Shown here piece after piece: positions 27,136 through 36,100 of a stretch of 64,000 nucleotides of DNA; the first letter of the stretch is position 1; each line of letters opens with the position of its first letter. Source of the stretch: Pictodentalium vernedei. Taxonomy: Eukaryota > Mollusca > Scaphopoda > Dentaliida > Dentaliidae. The stretch lies in assembly GCA_031216915.1 (NCBI GenBank), contig CM062293.1, forward strand, positions 154,016,285 through 154,080,284. The letters run 5' to 3'. The notes beneath the pieces are model-generated. The model worked only from the letters and a program-made list of their open reading frames with translations, did no database searches and was not told the origin of the DNA. A program made the translations under genes and the position numbers.

Positions 27136-30100
27136 TTGTGTCGGGCATCTTCACGTGTGGAGGAATCCGGAGCAGCGGGAGTAACTATCCGACTTTCCAG
27201 CTTACTTACCCTGCCAGCAGGGTTAGCATTGAAGACATATGTACCACCGACAAGAAGGACACCTTAGCGCACAACGCAACTATGCTTGCACCTGTGGAAG
27301 AGGGATTAAGTGCAAGCCTGGAAATAAGCAGACTGCCATCTGCAGAATGGGGTGTATGTGGTGATGCTATCCAGCACAGCAGGGTAGCATAACTAAATTC
27401 ATCCTCTGTGAGTCTCAGTCTGAATCGAGGTCTCAGATTTGAAGAGAATGAGGTGCACAGAGGATAAATTGGACCACTGTATGGGATAGCATCAGAAAAT
27501 TCACCCTCTGGGGAGCTCATTCTGCAAATGCCAGATTGATTATTTTCAGGCTTGATTAAGGTTCTTTGACTCCCACGCGTTTTTAATCACAATATTTTGT
27601 ATCTGCTATCACCGATGTCGTATGATATACGTAATTATCATCATTCTCTATCACTTTATTCGTTCATTTGGGAAGATTATTTCGCGGATTTTGTTCCAGA
27701 GTTGTGTCACTTGTTTAGTAGTAAAGTCAATATTTTTGTTTTTCATTCAACGACATCAATATGTCTCAACTTTTCATTTTTAAGTGTTACTATTACCACT
27801 TTACAAGGCGTTCCTAGCACATTAACGGAGTTTTATTTCGAACTTTAAAACTTCACAAAGCACGACAGATCAGGTGAGGTGTTGAGCCGTTTATCAGTTA
27901 GTATTACAATAACAGCCTAACACCTCACGTGATTGAGATCCGTTCAATTGACAGTTCGCAGTTTTGCTCATCTCCAGAAATTCGATTCTCTGTTTGAACA
28001 AGTTTCATTTCGGAGTGTTTTCGTCATGCCACGAATGAGGGATCATACACGGATAATATGACATACGTATGGCCTCCTAAACTACGTGTTTGACTACTTG
28101 TAAGTTTCCTAAATTCGCTGTAGACCGTACAGGAGGTAGCCTCGTGGACGTTAAACATCTGTTTGGCAACAAAGCAGACGATAGTTGTAGTTCAGCTGTC
28201 GGAACGTTTTTGCTGCCTCGGCTGAACTAATAATTGGTATTCATATTTAAGGTTATTAAAAATAATACTATGTCTTCTGATTTCTAATGTACAATTTCAT
28301 TTCAACCCGCTTTCAGTATTTACTGTGTTTTACTTTCTGCCGTGGTGATGACAGTAATAACATGACTATGTCGGGCATTGAGATTTATCAACGATCCACC
28401 TGAAATGATTAACAACCCCTACCCTTTACTACGTCTCGGGCTGCTTTTAGCTATTCGCTGTTAATATTTCTGTTTGGGCCATTAATAAACCGCAATGGTC
28501 TCCAAAATCTTGTAATTGGTATATTCACAAAAATTACAAACCAGTACAGTACTATAAACTTTTACAGTTGTATTTTCTAGAATTGTATATTCTCGTTATG
28601 GCTTTAAATGGGTTGAAATTAACTGCCAGCATTTTAAAAGATGTTGCAATTTGCCAGCTGGCAAATTGCCATATCTTTTAAAATGCTTATGATTTATTTT
28701 AGTCAGTTATATCAATAGGTAGAAAATACAATTCTAGAAAAAACAATTGTAAAACTTTTATAGTACTGGTTCCAGATGGTGACTTGTTTTTTATTATGGG
28801 TGTTGATTTCGCGAGAAGTTAACATTAATGTTTGCGTCTCTTCGAAAACTTAAGCTTTAAAACATTTTGTGTTCAAGTTGATATAATTAAATTTTCTCCA
28901 ATGATATCCTATTTTCTCGGATGTTTTTGATCGAGGTGAGTTATACTCGGTGTATGTTTTTCCTAACGTTCTGCTTTTTCCTAGTCCATCTGTCAAAAAC
29001 TTTGTGTATGTGTCTAATGTTCCAGTCAAAATTTAACGTGTTGAAACTGAATAAGGCTACATCTATTTTCAGTGCCGGGTGCGTAGTATGTATTAGAGGT
29101 ACGTAATCACATCTCCTCCGATGCGGTTGGCGCTGCAAGGCTAAAAGTGTCATGATTTGCAGACTGTATCTTGAAGAATTTCAGGCATAATATATATTTT
29201 TCTTTTTTTGCGTCCATATGTTTATGCTTTCTAATTACCTGGCGATCGTCAAGGGATGATTCGACATGATGAAGAAGGTTTGACGAGACAAACTCGAATT
29301 TGGAGGTGAAAATATATATGTAGAAATGGATCTCCCCGGAAACGAAAAATAGTCGCATATGTTTCAAGGCCCGCGTTTAGAATATTATAATACAGACAAA
29401 TTAATTTACAAATTAGTATCCATATGAGTTGTTCGTATTTTCCTCTTCAGTATTGGAGACGCGTGTATTGGCCTAATGTTTAAAATTATATAACACTGTC
29501 GTCTGCACAAAAGCCCAATACTTGTGTTTCGGAGTCTGTAATATACGTCATATTTTTATATTATCAGTGATATTAATGGCGAAGACGTAGACCGCCTCAT
29601 GGTGCCTTGTAGTACAAGCAACTACTCTAAACGAAATTATAAGAATTTAAATAAATTATATGTCGCTTTATCGGGGTATGAGTGCGGATATGGGCGTGTT
29701 ACGTTTTGCCTGAAGTGATACGTATTTCACACAAAACAAGACACTCTCCATTTCTACTCCGATTTCACACTTCAGATAAAACTTAACACGTTCATGCCAA
29801 CGTTCAGACTCCGATAATGCGACGAGTAATGCATTTCAATTCTTAAATGTATTCGCCTGGGTGTTAGTGTCCCATTCCAATATTCTGAACTGATTTTCTG
29901 GTCAATGGAAGAAAACAAAGCAAAATAAAACTACAAACGTACATAAAACATACCCATTATTATATTGGCTTTCCACGCAGGTACATGGAATTGAGTTTCT
30001 ATATATTTTGGATAAAAGCCCATGCTTCCTGCAAAGGACAGTGAATTGACAACAGATCCCAGTACAAATGGACAGTACACTGGGTTTGAAGCTAAACGGT

Positions 30101-33100
30101 ACAGAGCCTGCATCATTCCTGAAAATAACGACAGGGGTTAATATAAATTCAAGAAGGATGATATAATGTCAGACGACAAATCCCACGAACCCTACGTATT
30201 CCTAAATCATCTATCTTCATTTTTCGGTTTGGGAGGAAATGGTTTATTTTATGTGAAGTTTCGTCTCAGCAGCACTTTTGTACATTTGTATGAGAATAAT
30301 AACTGTCTGGTTGGGCTTGTTAACTCGCCCAATACCAAATTCCTGAATTGGATTGCGGTCTGTAGCACTGGATATCCATTTTTGCAATTGAAGGGAGGGT
30401 CAGTAAAAACATGGATCTACAGCTCCGTGGATAGAACCTTGATTGTAAAATCATCAGACACTGGGCACGATGCTATGACGTGCTATCTTTTATTACACGC
30501 CTGTAATTTATGAAATCCTCATCCACAGCGACCCTAAACCATGTGGAAAAAGAAAATCCGTTCCGCACACATGTACCGAATGGAAATCGTTGATGGACTA
30601 TTTTTATAAAGAGGCGAAATTTCATTGGAATTTTCTACAAATCCTGCACCGCAATAACAAATTGAATCGCTAGCGACAGCTAAAAATCTTCATCTCCTGA
30701 GTTCCAATGTGTTCTATGTACCAGCAGACACACAGAACACTTTGGAACTCAGGGGACAAAATAGTAACAGGGGTTTCCCTCGTGAATTTGGTTGGCGATA
30801 AAAATGTGTTCTTTTTATTGATAGTCGTCAAATGAATTGCTGAGTGTCCTTCTAATACTTGTTTTTTATAGACGTGAATGTGTGTAATAAACACAGAACG
30901 ACACGCACGTGTGAACGGGGAAATCGACATAGCACTTGTGCCATCGCGGAAGGCTAAAACTCGAGAACTGTGGCTTCTCGTTTTATCCTTCCGCGATAGT
31001 AATCGTGCCATATCGATTAACCCATTCACACGCGCATGTTGTTCTGTATATTTCTCCTTCGGATTGGTACTAGTACAGTGTGATACTTCAAATTCGAACT
31101 TTCTGAAAAAATCACGATTTTGGACGACAACGAGAAAAATATGTAAAGTGAATCATAAAATCCCTTATTGTAATTTTGATTCAACAAGTCACGAGCGACG
31201 TTTCTATCCCCCCACCCCCCCCCCCCCCCCACACCTACCATCCCCTTGCAAAACGTGCGCGAAAATCAGAGTTGGGCACAGTTCAAAGTTTATTACACTG
31301 CTCTATGGAAAATATACTACTCAAAGTTCGCTAAACACCAAGTATATCCAACTACCTGTTTTACGTTTTAGTTGAAATATTGTTATGAAAAGTGTATAAT
31401 TTTATATTTAATTATATCTTTAATGATTTAAGCACAGAAAAAAGAAAATTTAGCCTTGAAAAAGTGGAGTTCGTTGATCTAAAAATTTATTTCACCGTAC
31501 ACAACGCTCGCTTGGCGCCAAGCGTGTCAGGTCTTTTTGCTTTTCCCAGGAACATGATACGTCATAGCGTCATTATACAGGATGGCTGTTCAGTAAATGT
31601 GTGGGGAGAGACCGGTCAATATTTTCAACGCGCAGCCCCGAAGCTGCACTTTGAAAATATTGACTGGTCTACCCTAAACAATTAATATGAGCCCTTCTAA
31701 ATGCTGCCATTGATCTGGCATGGCAGATACCACTAGAGTTCAAAGGGTTAAGTGGAGCTTATGATGGTTTTAACAACGCGGCGCTTTCTCTGAGTAGCCA
31801 TAGACGCAGTCAGACTCTATGTATGCGGGTGTGGGGCAGTTCAGCTGATCATCGGAGTCCATGGGGTAACTGCCCTATAGGGGAGCGCAGAGGCTCAGTG
31901 GTTGTGGCATTGGACTCCAAACTAAATGGTCCACGGTTCGACCCCACCAGGAGCAACTGCGTTGTGGCCTTCGACAAGGGTTGCCACGGTTGGTGCTGTG
32001 TACTGAGGCGTACTACATGTCGGAATGTGCACTTGTCGTTAACTAATGCTAACCCTGATGTACGGAGTTTGTACATTAATGAGTCTGACAGTTGCTCGCC
32101 GTCATTCGGTGGTTCCCTCCGGGTATTCCGGCTTCCTCTACCTATAAAGCTGTCCCAATACGAGGCGGCCCAGGTTATCTAAAGTGTCTTTAAATTCCAT
32201 TGAAAACTGCTCTATAATTTTGACAACAAAATTCTGTTTAGTGTTGCGTTGCTCTTCTTTACCAGGAAATAATTAATAATATTGTGAAGCAAAGGAAAAT
32301 GAGAACATTATGCAGCCTCTTTTTAAGTTAGTTTTAAACATCGCTTGCGTTAATTCACTCAGAACTTCGTCGTCCATCGGCATAACGGTGCCCCGCAATG
32401 AAAAGGAGTACTGACCTTCCCCGTAACTGTTTATAAAAAGAGGAAAAACATAAGAAACGTAAACGGACTCCTCTCACAAGAACAATTTAATTTTGTTCAA
32501 TGCCTAAGGAGGACTGGCCGTTTTATCCATCAGGAAAATTCCTGGTGCCCTCACCCCCCCCCCCCCCCTTAGTAGTCTCCCTGCGTGGCTCCCATTGACC
32601 CCTAAAATTGGTGCAACCCAACATCTCTTGGTATATGAAAATTCGTGAAAATGACCAAAAGGCGAAATAGATCTGATTGCACAGACTGACGGTATAACGG
32701 AATTCTCTCATTTCGATATACTGCAGTCTAGTCTCTGGTCGCTTAGATGCAAGAAAACAGCTTCACTTTTGAAGATCAAAATTTTCTTCCCTTCGACCAA
32801 ATTATGGTCGGCCCGATGGGTCTGGGCTCTCTTGATGAAGCCAGTTTTTCAGAATGAGCGATGAAAATGATTCAAAACTGTCAACGAAATGTCCTCTACG
32901 TGAACTACCACTGATCGCTCAGATGAAAGGAAGCAGCATTCTTTCATTTCCCAAAAACAAATTTCTCTCAGATTATTTTTTATCACCAAGCACAATTTCA
33001 TTCGTGTTGGGGGAATTTCCTTACGTGCCGTTCGATTGAGAGAATTGAAAATGGAGTCTTTTTGTTTGTTAATGATTATTTTTTAGACGCCATGGTTATG

Positions 33101-36100
33101 TGTTTTATTGAATGAATGGTAGATAAGGTATTATGTGCTCATTGTGCCTGTATATAATCTTTTATTGCGACTTGACTCTTGTTTTGGGGGAGATATAGCT
33201 GCTAGTCGCACCAGAGCGACTAATAATTATACGTCTCTCAAAACGAGTCTCGTCGCAATATGAGAGTCTGTACAATCACAATGTGCACATAACTCGCATT
33301 TATCTTACAACAAGACGTATTTCCCAAAATACAAGTAAAAACGTCTAGACAGAATACAAATCTGTGTTTAGGCTGCTAACCGCACGTGCTATTATTCAAA
33401 TCAGAAATAAAACGTTTTAACCTGCACTCATAGAAAACTAATCACACATGTCAAGGCCACCGTTTTATAGCAGTAATTAAATCATAAATAAATCACCAAT
33501 CGGTGAAATAAATTGGACGAGATCATTTTTGCCATGATGATATTTTTATATAGTCCTGCCATGCGTTAAACTTGAAAAATAAAATAAAGAAACATACAGC
33601 TGAAACAATTCTCCAAACGTCGCCGGTTATGGTAGAAGTGCAACAATGAATGGGGCTTACGTTATGCTCTGCTCAAGAACTATGACGCCATGATCTTCAT
33701 TCATAAAAATATCAATTTATAGACGCTTAATGATTGTCAAAATATATGCGAACAAGTTAATAGAGAAATATTGTAAGTTAAACTGATCGTTATCACCAAC
33801 GGACTCGTCGATATATGACCCAGAGACGAGGTCTCGGCTTCATTACAACATCTCGGAAACCAACTTGGTGGTAATAGCCTATATTTAATACCAAAAATTA
33901 AGATAATATCTGATATTTGTTGAGGGAAAAAATTCACACATACAAAGAGAAACATACTGATGAAAATAATTTAACAAACCAAAACATGCAGATTTGGGGA
34001 AATAAATTTTTGGATTTGAATGCCTATATTTAAGTTATTTCCATTACTTTATATGTATATTCAACGTCAAGCATATTTATTTTTACGAATTTGCAAGAAA
34101 AGGCTCTTTCAGACCATTTTTATGCAAACTATGGAAATATGTATTCTTGGAAACAAATAAAACAATATTCTTATTATTGATCTGATTCTTTTCTTTCTTC
34201 TTCTTTTCCTTCTATTTTCCTTTCTTTCTCATCTTTTCCTCTTGCATTTTTGCACCCAAATGTGTGTGTCACCGATGCGCTTTAATTGAGCTTCAAAAGC
34301 CTGAAATATTTTGGAAGCAAACACATACCTTTGAAGTCCTTTATATCTATCAACTGCTTTTTCCCATCTTTATTTACATTTAGCCTCTTGGATTTAGGAA
34401 GTAGATGCCTTGGAAAGAGGCAGAGTGGGGTTGCAAACAGAATCGCGGCAGCGCCAAATATTAGAAATCCAAGCCACCAAGCTCCAACCCATTTAGGATC
34501 TCTGTAACTCATATCGCTTTCTACAACAAAAAGATGTTTTTCTAAAAAGAAAATCTTTGAAACTTCAATAGAATTCGAAATAAAAACTCTAGCAGAGCAT
34601 TGTATCATCTCTTGTAATTCATATCCCGCTCGAGTTTTAAACAAATGTTTATTTACGTTACAATCTGACGTAGACCATAGTTTTTGTCTACATTATATTT
34701 TAGTTTCACATCCCACCCACTTTTCTTAAACTAAACATAGCAATCAGCAATAACATAATAGATGTTCAAGTTTTTAGCATTACGAAACCCCATTCCATCA
34801 ACGTGTCGCCAAACATCGCATCATACACGATGTACAGTTTCTGTGAACAACCGCAAGCTCTGGCGGTCTAACCTGGTTTTTAGAAATGCGTATAACCCTT
34901 TACCTAACATGAAAAGCAGACGACACTTGCAAAAATTTTTTTGAATAACTACTTTTTTCATTTTCTGTCTCAAAAACATGGGTTATGACCCCTTGTTGGA
35001 ACGAGCTCGACGAGCTCGTTCCAACGAGGGGTCATAACCTATGTTGTTGAGACAAAAAATGAAAATATTTTGAAAATTAATTGGCGATTTTTTATAATAG
35101 CGCTGGCCGGTTTTGGCCGTTACGTTGGGTAAAGGGTTAAATAGAAGTATTCCGTGTTTCATCAGCACTTTCAGAAAACCCTATCTCTTTTGCCACCGCT
35201 GTTCTCCCGATATGCAGGAAACGTACCTTACACTGACATCATAACGTGCACTCCATGTTAGGATTTTACTAATCTGCTTTAGTGGTCAAGGTCACTGTAA
35301 CATTTGGTGATGACCCCTTTCCGTTGCATTTATAGTCATCTATAAAACTTCGATCAGAAAGAAATGAACAACTTCAATTAATACCTTGCAAAGTGACGTA
35401 GATCCTGCTGAATAACCCTCCAAGGGCGAAGGCGCATGCCGGTCCAAATATGGCAATTCCAAATACAAGTCCTGAAAAAAAACGATATGAACACGGTCAA
35501 CTGCGGTATCACTGCTGCATTGGCTGCGCCGTCGGTTTCGGGTCAACATTTTTCCACGTTTTATTATTTAACCCTTTACCTAACATGAAAAGCAGACGAC
35601 ACTTGCAAAAACAAAATTCTTGAATAACATTTTTTTCATTTTTTGTCTCAAAAGCATAGGTTATAACCCCTCATTGGAACGAGCTCGACGAGATCGTTTC
35701 ATAGAGGGGTCATAATCTATGTTTTTGAGACAAAAATGAAAAAATAATGAAAATTAAAAAGGGATTTTTGTGTTAGCCGGTTTTTGCCGTTACGTTTGGT
35801 AAAGGGTTAATCAAGTTTTGGTGAGTCCGAAGCAGTCATGACTACATTCGTTGAGTTTTAGGGAAAAAGGTATTATCGCAATTAAAGATTATAAATATTT
35901 TCGTCTGAAGCCATACATTTGAAAGTTTTAAATGTTAAATTGGCTAGAAATGCTTTATTGTGGATTCCGTTTGGCGTGTAATATCAAAGCTGTGTCAACA
36001 TATCATATTATTAATCCTTTGAACCCGATACGCCAAGGAGCATGATACGTCATAATTTGATAAAGTAGGATGGATGCTAAGTGAATGTGTGGGGTAGATC

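Noticed and set aside
30166-30513. 115-codon plus-strand frame next to an OATP exon
   Set aside because: No recognisable motif, no conserved context, antisense within an intron; not supported as a gene.
31881-31955. tRNA gene suggested by A and B boxes
   Set aside because: The acceptor and anticodon stems do not pair and the sequence continues into a SINE body.
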